6,647 nucleotides of DNA from Prevotellaceae bacterium (GCA_031290375.1 JAITNR010000127.1:1-6647), one strand, 5' to 3'. Positions 1 through 5,944 are shown, numbered from the stretch's first letter. Program-made: numbers and translations. The notes: generated from the letters alone by a model not told the origin.

Positions 1-59
1 ATTTAACAAATTTTAAATACTAAAAATTTTCTTTTTCCGTTTGTATAATAAAAAGAGTA

Positions 60-143
60 ATGCAAACACCTGTTAGTTATTTTACAGAGTTGACCGACCC
101 TCGTGTGGAGAGGAGTAAATAGCATTTGATGGAGGACATAATC
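60..143 (+). pseudogene. ISAs1-family transposase, N-terminal remnant
   Basis: Reading from the ATG at 60 gives MQTPVSYFTELTDPRVERSK, then a TAG stop (120-122), then in the same frame HLMEDII. This resembles the start of ISAs1-family (H-repeat-type) DDE transposases, where a 'YF..L.DPR..R.KkH.L.DIi' block forms the DDE_Tnp_1-associated domain. Full-length members are about 370 residues. Here only about 28 codons are recognisable and one is a stop, so the gene is dead. After position 143 the reading frame no longer resembles a transposase and promoter-like sequence follows. No DDE catalytic core is present and I see no terminal inverted repeats in positions 1-59. The resemblance is seen directly; the family assignment comes from memory of the conserved N-terminal pattern. 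It could also be a fragment of a related H-repeat protein. Confidence 0.7.
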
Positions 144-157
144 TCACAAAAATTGTG

Positions 158-165
158 TACCTTTG
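158..165 (+). promoter_or_regulatory. Bacteroidota-type -7 element (TACCTTTG)
   Basis: TACCTTTG is an exact match to the TAnnTTTG consensus used by the Bacteroidota primary sigma factor. It lies just past the end of the transposase remnant. No clear -33 TTG was found at the usual distance. Transcription would start near 171-173, about 160 bases before the first credible coding start, so it could be a distal promoter for the 333-680 gene or drive a short untranslated RNA. Confidence 0.4.
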
Positions 166-274
166 CATTTGGGTTGTCTGCTTCTTTATATTACAACCTG
201 GAAGTAGTTTTTTTATGCCTTTTGAGTTAAAAAAGGTTAAAAAATGCAATTTGTGCGATTTTTTTTGAAAAAAG

Positions 275-307
275 TTGTCTAAATAAGAGAATTATGTTTT
301 ACCTTTG
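275..307 (+). promoter_or_regulatory. Promoter of the small exported protein gene
   Basis: TACCTTTG at 300-307 is a perfect TAnnTTTG -7 element, with a candidate -33 TTG at 275-277. The 22-base spacing is at the long end of the known range. It predicts a transcription start near 313 and a leader of about 20 bases before the ATG at 333. The leader is A/T-rich and lacks a Shine-Dalgarno sequence, as is usual in this phylum. Confidence 0.55.
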
Positions 308-332
308 TATTCGATAATCTAAATAGAGTATT

Positions 333-680
333 ATGAAAACGAAATTTTTGTACATATTTATAGGTTTGGTTGCCGTACCGTTCGGAATGTACGCCAATAG
401 CAACAATGGTTTTAATGAGGTTGCAGCACACGACACAGTTGGTGTGTTTGCGGAAAAGCTGCCACAGGTGGATATTATTTCTATTGATGGGCAATTAAGC
501 ATCAAATCGGACGAAGTTATGAGCAGCATGGAGGTTTATTCTTCCATAGGAGGGTTATTGTATCGATCAGATGTGAACTCCTCAGACGTAAAAATCAGCA
601 ATATTGCCAAAACTGTTATAGTTATAAGAATTAAATTCAAAAATGGCAAATCTTCGGTTTATAAAATAAAAATGCAATAA
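333..680 (+). CDS. Small exported protein with a T9SS C-terminal-domain-like fold
   Basis: This 115-residue protein begins with a typical Sec signal peptide: basic MKTK, a hydrophobic core to about residue 18, and likely cleavage after MYA at 21. A low-complexity linker follows. Residues ~44-115 then show the alternating pattern of a small beta-sandwich: 'IISIDGQLSIKSDE', 'SSMEVYSSIGGLLYR', 'NSSDVKISNIAKTVIVIRIK' and 'NGKSSVYKIKMQ'. This closely follows the layout of type A C-terminal domains of the type IX secretion system (I.I.s.e - s.evys..G.ll - v.i..la.gvyivri...ngk...kK). The usual 'PNP' entry motif and the glycine before the YIVRI-like strand (here TVIVIRI) are missing. DUF3244-type small secreted proteins are an alternative family. 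The location is inferred to be periplasm or cell surface. There is a promoter just upstream, no operon partner, and the next gene is convergent. Function is unknown. Confidence 0.75.
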   Translation: MKTKFLYIFIGLVAVPFGMYANSNNGFNEVAAHDTVGVFAEKLPQVDIISIDGQLSIKSDEVMSSMEVYSSIGGLLYRSDVNSSDVKISNIAKTVIVIRIKFKNGKSSVYKIKMQ

Positions 681-691
681 ATTTGCTCGAA

Positions 692-726
692 AAAAGAGGC
701 TGTCCAAAAGCAGGGCAGCCTCTTTT
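692..726. terminator. Bidirectional intrinsic terminator between convergent genes
   Basis: AAAAGAGGCTG (692-702) pairs perfectly with CAGCCTCTTTT (716-726). The stem extends inward by one G-U and two C-G pairs to enclose a 7-base loop (706-712). Because the stem begins with A-runs and ends with T-runs it works in both directions. It sits 12 bases after the small-protein stop and 9 bases after the aldolase stop, so it serves both genes. Confidence 0.9.
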
Positions 727-734
727 CGTTTTAT

Positions 735-1733
735 TTACTGCGCTTTACCTGCACTCCCCAGCACATTTTCAATCTTGTGTGTGTAGAGTCTTTTCATATT
801 GTCGCGGGCTGGTCCAAGATATTTTCTTGGGTCAAACTCGGCAGGTTTCAGGCTGAAAGCCTCGCGTACCGCTGCCGTCATAGCCAAACGGCTGTCGGAG
901 TCGATGTTGATTTTGCACACTGACGATTTGGATGCCTTGCGCAGTTGTTCTTCAGGTATACCTATTGCGTCTTTGATAGTACCTCCGTATTTGTTGATAG
1001 TTGCCACCTGATCTTGTGGAACAGACGATGCCCCGTGTAGAACAATCGGAAAACCCGGCAACTCTTTTTCTACTGCCTCAAGTATATCAAATCTTAGCGG
1101 TGGTGGCACTAAAATGCCGTTTGCATCTGTTGTGCATTGCTCAGGAGTAAATTTATTTGCACCGTGAGAAGTACCAATCGAAATTGCCAATGAGTCGCAG
1201 CCTGTTTTTGTAGCAAAATCAACTACCTCTTCAGGCTGAGTGTAGGTGTGATGTTCTGCCTGCACTTCATCTTCTATGCCTGCCAGCACGCCAAGTTCGC
1301 CTTCTACTGTTACATCATATTGATGAGCAAATTCAACCACTTTTTTGGTTAAAGCCACATTGTCGTCATACGAAAGATGTGAGCCGTCAATCATAACGGA
1401 CGAAAAGCCCATTTCGATACAATTGCGGCAAAGTTCAAAACTGTCCCCGTGGTCGAGGTGGAGCACTATTTGAGGGTTTTCCCAGCCCAACTCCTTGGCA
1501 TATTCAACCGCACCTTCAGCCATGTAACGCAAAAGTGTGGCATTTGCATATTGCCTTGCCCCTTTGGAAACTTGCAGGATAACAGGCGATTTTGTTTCCG
1601 CCGAAGCCTGAATTATAGCCTGCAACTGCTCCATATTGTTGAAATTGAACGCAGGTATGGCATAACCCCCATTTATAGCCTTTCTAAACATCTCTCTTGT
1701 GTTTATCAAACCGATTTTTTTATAATCTACCAT
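735..1733 (-). CDS. fba: Class II fructose-1,6-bisphosphate aldolase
   Basis: This 332-residue cytosolic enzyme reversibly cleaves fructose-1,6-bisphosphate into dihydroxyacetone phosphate and glyceraldehyde-3-phosphate, in glycolysis and gluconeogenesis. Class II enzymes use a divalent metal, normally zinc. The hallmarks are in order: AFNFNN near residues 28-33; HLDHG at 92-96 with the catalytic Asp94 and metal ligand His95; VEGELG at 143-148, containing the conserved Glu; GTSHG at 187-191 with metal ligand His190; LHGAS at 232-236 with His233; and a phosphate-binding KINIDSDSR stretch at 274-282. Length fits the class, between typical IIB and IIA proteins. The ATG at 1731-1733 is the natural start, giving MVDYKKIGLINTREMF with no upstream Shine-Dalgarno. 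It is monocistronic, convergent with the small exported protein and divergent from the ammonia-lyase. No clear TAnnTTTG promoter was found upstream. Confidence 0.96.
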   Translation of the reverse strand: MVDYKKIGLINTREMFRKAINGGYAIPAFNFNNMEQLQAIIQASAETKSPVILQVSKGARQYANATLLRYMAEGAVEYAKELGWENPQIVLHLDHGDSFELCRNCIEMGFSSVMIDGSHLSYDDNVALTKKVVEFAHQYDVTVEGELGVLAGIEDEVQAEHHTYTQPEEVVDFATKTGCDSLAISIGTSHGANKFTPEQCTTDANGILVPPPLRFDILEAVEKELPGFPIVLHGASSVPQDQVATINKYGGTIKDAIGIPEEQLRKASKSSVCKINIDSDSRLAMTAAVREAFSLKPAEFDPRKYLGPARDNMKRLYTHKIENVLGSAGKAQ

Positions 1734-1871
1734 AATTTTTATGTATTAAATTTTTATAATTTTAAAATAAATTGTAAAACAAGTTTTAGCTCAATTTTAT
1801 TCATGTCTCAATTATTAATTATTTATGCCAATCACGAGTTGAATAGTGTTTATTTAGTCCGATAGGGCGTT

Positions 1872-2015
1872 ATGTGAATAACCGCAGGTGAAACCTGTAG
1901 AAATGCAATATTCCATACCTCAACCCGTATGGGTTGAATTAATATCATTGTTCAACCCTACGGGTTGAGGTGTCGGTTGTCTTTAGCCGTAAGTTGCACT
2001 TACGGTTATTCACAT
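1872..2015. repeat. REP-like cluster of four palindromes bounded by a 13-bp inverted repeat
   Basis: ATGTGAATAACCG (1872-1884) recurs as its exact reverse complement at 2003-2015, bounding 144 bp. Between these ends are four palindromes. The first is CAGGT-gaa-ACCTG (1885-1897). The second is TCAACCC-GTAT-GGGTTGA (1920-1937). The third is TCAACCC-TAC-GGGTTGA (1952-1968). The fourth is CCGTAAGT-tgc-ACTTACGG (1987-2005). The two middle ones also pair with each other: 1918-1929 with 1959-1970 (12 bp), then after one bulged base 1931-1938 with 1951-1958 (8 bp). No ORF of note lies inside. The form suggests a repetitive extragenic palindrome or a small non-autonomous element. It occupies the divergent spacer between the aldolase and ammonia-lyase genes. 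The rest of that spacer (1734-1871 and 2016-2223) is AT-rich and shows nothing I can name. Confidence 0.75.
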
Positions 2016-2223
2016 TCTGTTCTACAGACATAAATGCCATTATCACGCAAAGTCCGCATTTTTTATTGTTCATCATTCATTTTTTTGTTTTGCGAACAGC
2101 ATTTTTTAACCCGTGATTCGCATTATTTACTGTTAATTGTTAATTAAAAACAGAGATTTATTATTTTGCAAATTTAAAACAATTTTTCCTATTTTCCAAT
2201 AATAATTTATGGTTAAAAATTTG

Positions 2224-2231
2224 TAATTTTG
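2224..2231 (+). promoter_or_regulatory. -7 element of the ammonia-lyase gene (TAATTTTG)
   Basis: TAATTTTG followed by CA is an exact TAnnTTTG match, about 67 bases before the ATG at 2298. No convincing -33 TTG is seen. The leader would start near 2237 and ends in A-rich sequence right before the start codon. A TTG-initiated reading from 2229 would start inside this promoter element, which argues against any N-terminal extension of the protein. Confidence 0.55.
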
Positions 2232-2297
2232 CAGTTCATTAAGCGTTCAACTTTTGTATCAGCAAACATTCAACATCCAAATAAAAAAGACAAAAAA

Positions 2298-3782
2298 ATG
2301 AAAGTCCATCAAATTTCACCCGAACATCTTTCTATTGAAAAGGTAAAACAAATAATATCAGATAATTACACTCTTAAACTCTCGGCAGAGGCAATAAAAC
2401 GAATTGTGCGTTGTCGAGAGTATTTGGATAAGAAAATGGAAACTCAGCAAGAGCCGATATATGGGGTTACGACAGGGTTTGGGTCGTTGTGCAACATCTC
2501 AATTGGCAAGGATGAATTATCCCAGTTGCAGAAAAATCTTGTTATGTCGCATGCTTGCGGTACGGGCGAAAAAGTGCCGCAGGATATTGTTAAAATCACT
2601 CTTTTGCTGAAGGTGCAATCGCTTTCTTATGGTTTTTCAGGCGTTCAACTTATCACTGTTGAACGACTAATAGAGATGTTCAACAACAACATTTTGCCTG
2701 TGCTCTATCAACAGGGGTCGCTTGGGGCTTCGGGCGATTTGGCACCGCTGGCACATTTGAGTTTGCCACTGCTGGGACTTGGTGAAGTGTATTTTAATGG
2801 CGAAATTTGCCCTGCTTCAGAAATAATGAAACGCAAAAATTGGCAACCAATTGAATTACAGTCAAAAGAGGGTTTGGCACTACTCAATGGCACACAATTT
2901 ATGAGTTCGTATGCCGTTTATTCTATTATTCGTGCCGAACAGCTAAGCGAGGCAGCCGACATGATAGGAGCCTTATCGCTTGATGCGTATGATGGAAGGA
3001 TTGAGCCTTTTAACTTGGCGGTTCACCTGATTCGTCCTCATTTTGGGCAATTGAAGACTGCCGAAACAATATTGGAGTTACTTTCGGGCAGTCAGATTAT
3101 TACGCAGGAAAAAACGCACGTTCAAGACCCTTACTCTTTCCGTTGTATGCCACAGGTTCATGGAGCGTCAAAAGATGCTATTCGGTACGTTAAATCGGTG
3201 ATAACCACAGAAATAAATTCAGCCACAGACAATCCGACCGTTATTCCGGACAAGGATTTGGTGATTTCTGCGGGTAATTTTCACGGACAGCCTTTGGCTA
3301 TTGTGATGGATTTTCTTGCGATTGCAATTGCTGAATTGGGCAGTATTTCAGGGCAAAGAACGTATCAACTTATCAGCGGCAAAAGAAATCTTCCGCACTT
3401 TTTGGTAGCAAAACCGGGTTTGAACAGTGGTTTTATGATACCTCAATACACGGCAGCCTCCATTGTTAGTCAGAGCAAACAACTGTGCTGTCCCGCTTCC
3501 GTTGATAGCATCGAGAGCTCGCAGGGGCAGGAAGACCACGTGAGTATGGGCGCAAATGCCGCTACAAAACTCTATCGTGTGGTGGAAAACACGTTCAGAG
3601 TGCTTGGAATAGAACTCTTTAATGCTGCTCAGGCATTGGAGTTTCGCCGCCCGTTACGCTCGTCCGATATTTTGGAATTTTTGGTCGAAAAATATAGAGA
3701 AATAGTGCCGTTTATTGATAATGATGATGTTATGTATCCGCATATTGACAATTCAGTAAATTTTTTGAAAAGGAATTTTTGA
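2298..3782 (+). CDS. hutH: Histidine ammonia-lyase (histidase)
   Basis: This 494-residue cytosolic enzyme converts L-histidine to trans-urocanate and ammonia, the first step of histidine utilisation. Ala-Ser-Gly at 144-146 (in GSLGASGDLAPLAHL) forms the autocatalytic MIO electrophile. Other active-site blocks are YGVTTGFG (Tyr55), MSHACG (His85), LLNGTQ (Asn197), QDPYSFR (276-282) and SAGNFHG (Phe328). Glu422 in GQEDHVSMG is the acidic residue typical of histidases; phenylalanine and tyrosine ammonia-lyases have Gln there, so HAL is preferred over TAL or PAL. Length is close to the roughly 500 residues usual for HutH. I chose the ATG at 2298 because the frame remains open upstream only through a TTG inside the promoter, and MKVHQISPEHLSIEKV is a normal N-terminus. 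No hutU, hutI, hutG or ftcD gene is adjacent, so the rest of the pathway, if present, lies elsewhere. Confidence 0.95.
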   Translation: MKVHQISPEHLSIEKVKQIISDNYTLKLSAEAIKRIVRCREYLDKKMETQQEPIYGVTTGFGSLCNISIGKDELSQLQKNLVMSHACGTGEKVPQDIVKITLLLKVQSLSYGFSGVQLITVERLIEMFNNNILPVLYQQGSLGASGDLAPLAHLSLPLLGLGEVYFNGEICPASEIMKRKNWQPIELQSKEGLALLNGTQFMSSYAVYSIIRAEQLSEAADMIGALSLDAYDGRIEPFNLAVHLIRPHFGQLKTAETILELLSGSQIITQEKTHVQDPYSFRCMPQVHGASKDAIRYVKSVITTEINSATDNPTVIPDKDLVISAGNFHGQPLAIVMDFLAIAIAELGSISGQRTYQLISGKRNLPHFLVAKPGLNSGFMIPQYTAASIVSQSKQLCCPASVDSIESSQGQEDHVSMGANAATKLYRVVENTFRVLGIELFNAAQALEFRRPLRSSDILEFLVEKYREIVPFIDNDDVMYPHIDNSVNFLKRNF

Positions 3783-3825
3783 TTATTTACGCATTTAGTT
3801 GTGAGAAAAGTTTGGTGTTGTTAAT

Positions 3826-4020
3826 ATGACATATTCAATTTTAGCAAGTCCTATAATTGTAATGTGTGGAATATTATTATTTTTCGCTTGCAATAAAGGC
3901 GAAGAAAATCCAGATCCAAATCATTGTACCAATTATTTGATTGGCAAACTGATTGATTCAAAATTCCGTCCGGCAGGATTTATAATTCCGCGGCATAGAA
4001 TAGAATATAAGAATTTGTAA
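3826..4020 (+). CDS. Very short lipoprotein-like ORF, probably truncated
   Basis: This 64-residue ORF opens with a hydrophobic segment (ILASPIIVMCGILLFFA) followed by Cys22 and then NKGEENPDPN. That is the pattern of a lipoprotein signal peptide plus an acidic, Asn-rich stretch like the surface-export signals of Bacteroidota lipoproteins. The n-region MTYS lacks the expected Lys or Arg. GTGAGAAAAG at 3801 lies in a different frame, so the 5' end may itself be damaged. After about residue 51 the frame enters the 3976-4101 repeat block, and the stop codon lies inside the repeat. The last ~14 residues are therefore repeat-derived, and the ORF is best read as the head of a lipoprotein gene cut off by the repeat. 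It follows the ammonia-lyase by 43 bases and may be co-transcribed. Function is unknown; it may not be functional. Confidence 0.4.
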   Translation: MTYSILASPIIVMCGILLFFACNKGEENPDPNHCTNYLIGKLIDSKFRPAGFIIPRHRIEYKNL

Positions 4021-4101
4021 TCCGAAAAAAAACACATTGGCTTTGCAGATTACAAATCCTTATACTCCGTTCATTCGGATTGCAAATTCTAATGAACGGA
4101 G
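3976..4101. repeat. Palindromic repeat block built from four GGATTnnAAATTC-like units
   Basis: Four related 14-15 base units occur within 126 bp, in changing orientation: GGATTTATAATTCC (3976-3989), AGAATTTGTAATCCG (4010-4024, reverse), AGATTACAAATCC (4047-4059, forward) and CGGATTGCAAATTCT (4076-4090, forward). The second and third form a perfect 10-bp stem (4013-4022 with 4048-4057). A separate 11-bp perfect stem (4065-4075 with 4091-4101) surrounds the fourth unit. It looks like an interspersed intergenic repeat inserted at the 3' end of the small lipoprotein ORF, whose stop codon it supplies. Confidence 0.6.
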
Positions 4102-4107
4102 GTTTTT
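4065..4107 (+). terminator. Probable terminator for the plus-strand genes
   Basis: CTCCGTTCATT (4065-4075) pairs perfectly with AATGAACGGAG (4091-4101) around a 15-base loop and is followed by GTTTTT. The stem is strong enough and the T-run follows directly on the plus strand, so it can end transcription from the ammonia-lyase and lipoprotein-like ORF. On the minus strand no T-run follows, so it is a poor terminator for the ABC operon. Confidence 0.5.
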
Positions 4108-4154
4108 ACGCACATTTCGACAGTTACATTTATTCATAATTCTTACCTCTTGAC

Positions 4155-5006
4155 TCATTTGTGTGTTTCGCTTCTCGCAAACATAAACGTACCGATTGCC
4201 AAAAATGCTATCGTGAAGGTGATTATCGCTGCAAGTGTTACCACCGGATTAAACAGTACCACACGGCTGTATTCCGGCGTTCCGGCATACACTACTGCTC
4301 GTGTGAGGTCGAGGCAATATGTCATCGGCATCAAGCGATTTAGCACGAGTAGTATACCGCTCGAATTGCCAATCGGGATAATCGCACCGGAGAGGAACAT
4401 TTGCGGCATAGTAATGAACATTACTGCCATATTCGCCGCTGTTTTGCTCTTGATACAACCGATTAGCAGCATGGCAAACGCTCCCGCAGCAAGGCACATC
4501 AGCGGCGACAGGGCAAGTATTGCGAGGAGTTGCCCCGCGCCGAGATGAATTCCCATAAACAACCCCACGACAATGGTTCCAAACATCGACACAATCGCCA
4601 TAAACGCCGAACCGAGTATGGTTCCTATGACGATTGAGTAGCGCGAAATCGGCGCAATCATCATCTCCTGCGTGAAATTCGTGTGGCGATCTTCCACAAG
4701 ACTTGCAAGTCCCTGCGAAGTCATCATAAACAGCATATTGACCATCATTCCAATAAGCATAAACTTCCCGAAGTCGAAGCCCAGCCCGTCCGCCATGTTT
4801 TGCGACAGGTTGCCGCCAATCATTCCCATCATTATTATGGGCATCGCAAGGCTCATGATAAGGGTTGCCGGCGATTTCAGCGTCAGCAGAACCCTTCTGG
4901 AAAGGATGGTCAAGGTCGCGTTCAATTCGCGGACGAAGCCGGATTTCCGGTATGCAGTCACGGTTTTACGCTCTACTATTTCCCGGTCTGTTATAAGTTT
5001 GTTCAT
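4155..5006 (-). CDS. ABC-2 type exporter permease
   Basis: This 283-residue inner-membrane protein is the transmembrane half of a DrrAB/NodIJ-like exporter. About 46 cytoplasmic residues (ending ...RVLLTLKSP) precede six predicted membrane segments near 47-67, 82-104, 124-148, 158-183, 190-212 and 255-277. TM1 and TM2 are methionine-rich. The ABC-2 signature region lies at 197-236: F..MPQMFLSGAIIP followed by LMPMTYCLDLTR, matching the family pattern of a FLSG loop, then P.TY..D..R. Length is usual for the family. The ATG at 5004-5006 lies inside the upstream ATPase gene (41-bp overlap) and has no Shine-Dalgarno of its own, which points to translational coupling. Substrate cannot be told from sequence; drugs, polyketides or polysaccharides are typical for this family. 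The small spacer to 4020 holds the repeat and terminator described separately. Confidence 0.93.
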   Translation of the reverse strand: MNKLITDREIVERKTVTAYRKSGFVRELNATLTILSRRVLLTLKSPATLIMSLAMPIIMMGMIGGNLSQNMADGLGFDFGKFMLIGMMVNMLFMMTSQGLASLVEDRHTNFTQEMMIAPISRYSIVIGTILGSAFMAIVSMFGTIVVGLFMGIHLGAGQLLAILALSPLMCLAAGAFAMLLIGCIKSKTAANMAVMFITMPQMFLSGAIIPIGNSSGILLVLNRLMPMTYCLDLTRAVVYAGTPEYSRVVLFNPVVTLAAIITFTIAFLAIGTFMFARSETHK

Positions 5007-5799
5007 TATTTTGTTTCGTTTTATTTAGATATTCAATATACGCATCCTCCAAAGTTGGCAGGCAGACGCGCGGCGTAGGGTCAAATTCAAGCGTTCGTTT
5101 CAAGTCCTCCGGCGAACAGCAGGCGGCGATTTTGCCGTGGTTGATAATGCAGACTTTATCGACATTTTCCGCTTCGTCAATGTAGTGCGTCGTGAGGAAT
5201 ACGGTCGTACCGTTTTCGCGACGAACACCGTTCAAATATTCCCACAAACTGCGGCGGGAAACCGCATCAAGCCCCTGCGTCGGCTCGTCGAGGAACAGGA
5301 TTTTCGGCGTGTGAATCAGGCTGCGGATAATCTCCAGCTTGCGTTGCATCCCGCCCGACAGCTTCTTAATCGGCTTGAACATCGCGTCCGCTATGCCGAC
5401 GATTTCCGCAAGCTCCATTACGCGCTCACGATACGCTTTCGGCATCATTTTGAACGTCGGACGATAGCCGTACACTCCGTACAGGCAGGCGTGAAAACGG
5501 ATATTTTCCTCCGCCGAAAGGTCGAGGTCAAGGCTTGGTTTTTGAAAGATAATTCCGACATTTTTCCTCACCTCTTTCGCCTGTTTCTCAACGTCGAATC
5601 CCGCGATTTTCACCTCGCCGCCGGTCTTGGAGAGCGTAGTGGTGAGGATTGAAATCGTTGTCGTCTTGCCCGCGCCGTTGGGACCGAGGAAAGCGAAAAA
5701 TTCTCCTTCGTTCACGGTAAAACTGATGTCGTCCACAGCAGGTTTCTCCGATTTTTTGTACTGCTTGGTGAGATTTTCTACTCGAATCATTTTGTTCAT
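4966..5799 (-). CDS. ABC exporter ATP-binding subunit (DrrA/CcmA-like)
   Basis: This 277-residue cytoplasmic ATPase powers the adjacent permease. All ABC motifs are intact: Walker A GPNGAGKTT (39-47), Q-loop Gln86 in IIFQKPSLD, signature LSGGMQRK (137-144), Walker B ILFLDEP (157-163), D-loop QGLD (165-168) and H-loop His195 in TTHYIDEAE. The tail after ~240 (CLPTLEDAYIEYL) is the short C-terminal extension common in DrrA-type drug or polysaccharide exporters. The ATG at 5797-5799 is chosen because a strong AAAAGGAG ribosome-binding site lies 8 bases upstream; MIRVENL from the third codon after it would also be plausible. It is first in a two-gene operon, its 3' end overlapping the permease. 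G+C is visibly higher than in neighbouring genes: two hand-counted 60-base lines (5101, 5281) have 32 and 33 G/C, against 26 and 23 in ammonia-lyase lines (3361, 2881). Confidence 0.95.
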   Translation of the reverse strand: MNKMIRVENLTKQYKKSEKPAVDDISFTVNEGEFFAFLGPNGAGKTTTISILTTTLSKTGGEVKIAGFDVEKQAKEVRKNVGIIFQKPSLDLDLSAEENIRFHACLYGVYGYRPTFKMMPKAYRERVMELAEIVGIADAMFKPIKKLSGGMQRKLEIIRSLIHTPKILFLDEPTQGLDAVSRRSLWEYLNGVRRENGTTVFLTTHYIDEAENVDKVCIINHGKIAACCSPEDLKRTLEFDPTPRVCLPTLEDAYIEYLNKTKQNNEQTYNRPGNSRA

Positions 5800-5807
5800 A
5801 GAATTAA

Positions 5808-5812
5808 CTCCT
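5808..5812 (-). promoter_or_regulatory. Strong Shine-Dalgarno of the ABC ATPase gene
   Basis: On the minus strand AAAAGGAGTT precedes the start codon, with AGGAG ending 8 bases before the ATG. This is near-ideal anti-Shine-Dalgarno pairing and spacing. It is unusual here, because the other genes in the window use A/T-rich leaders without such a site. Confidence 0.8.
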
Positions 5813-5829
5813 TTTATTTTTTTAAGATG

Positions 5830-5849
5830 TTGTCTATTGTTAAAGACAA
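5830..5849. promoter_or_regulatory. Inverted repeat upstream of the ABC operon, possible operator
   Basis: TTGTCT (5830-5835) and AGACAA (5844-5849) form a 6-bp inverted repeat with an 8-base spacer, 31-50 bases before the ATPase start. Position and symmetry would suit binding of a dimeric regulator or the 5' leader hairpin of the mRNA. No regulator gene is next to the operon, and I could not identify a clear promoter on this strand. Confidence 0.25.
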
Positions 5850-5944
5850 ATGAGCGGGTAAAATATTTTAAAAGGTGGAAATATATGGCAAAAATTTATT
5901 GATTCTTATGCCTGCGGCAATCCAAGAGAAGAAAGTGATATAAA

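Noticed and set aside
215..268. 17-codon ATG reading frame (MPFELKKVKKCNLCDFF)
   Set aside because: It is too short, has no recognisable motif, and overlaps the hairpin and T-run. It is noted only as part of the possible small RNA.
1449..1865. 138-codon plus-strand reading frame antisense to the aldolase and running into the spacer
   Set aside because: Most of it opposes the conserved aldolase coding sequence, and the remainder is AT-rich spacer without protein-like features.
1872..2015. CRISPR array reading of the repeated CAACCC/GGGTTG palindromes
   Set aside because: The units are few, differ in type and are not separated by uniform unique spacers; inverted-repeat symmetry dominates. No cas gene is present.
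2229..2297. N-terminal extension of the ammonia-lyase from a TTG at 2229
   Set aside because: The TTG is part of the TAATTTTG promoter element, so it would not be in the mRNA. The ATG at 2298 gives a normal HutH length.
4150..4548. Plus-strand reading frames across the ABC permease and ATPase (for example 4150-4548 and 5137-5652)
   Set aside because: They lie antisense to intact, motif-bearing genes and have no family features; they result from the higher G+C of the operon.
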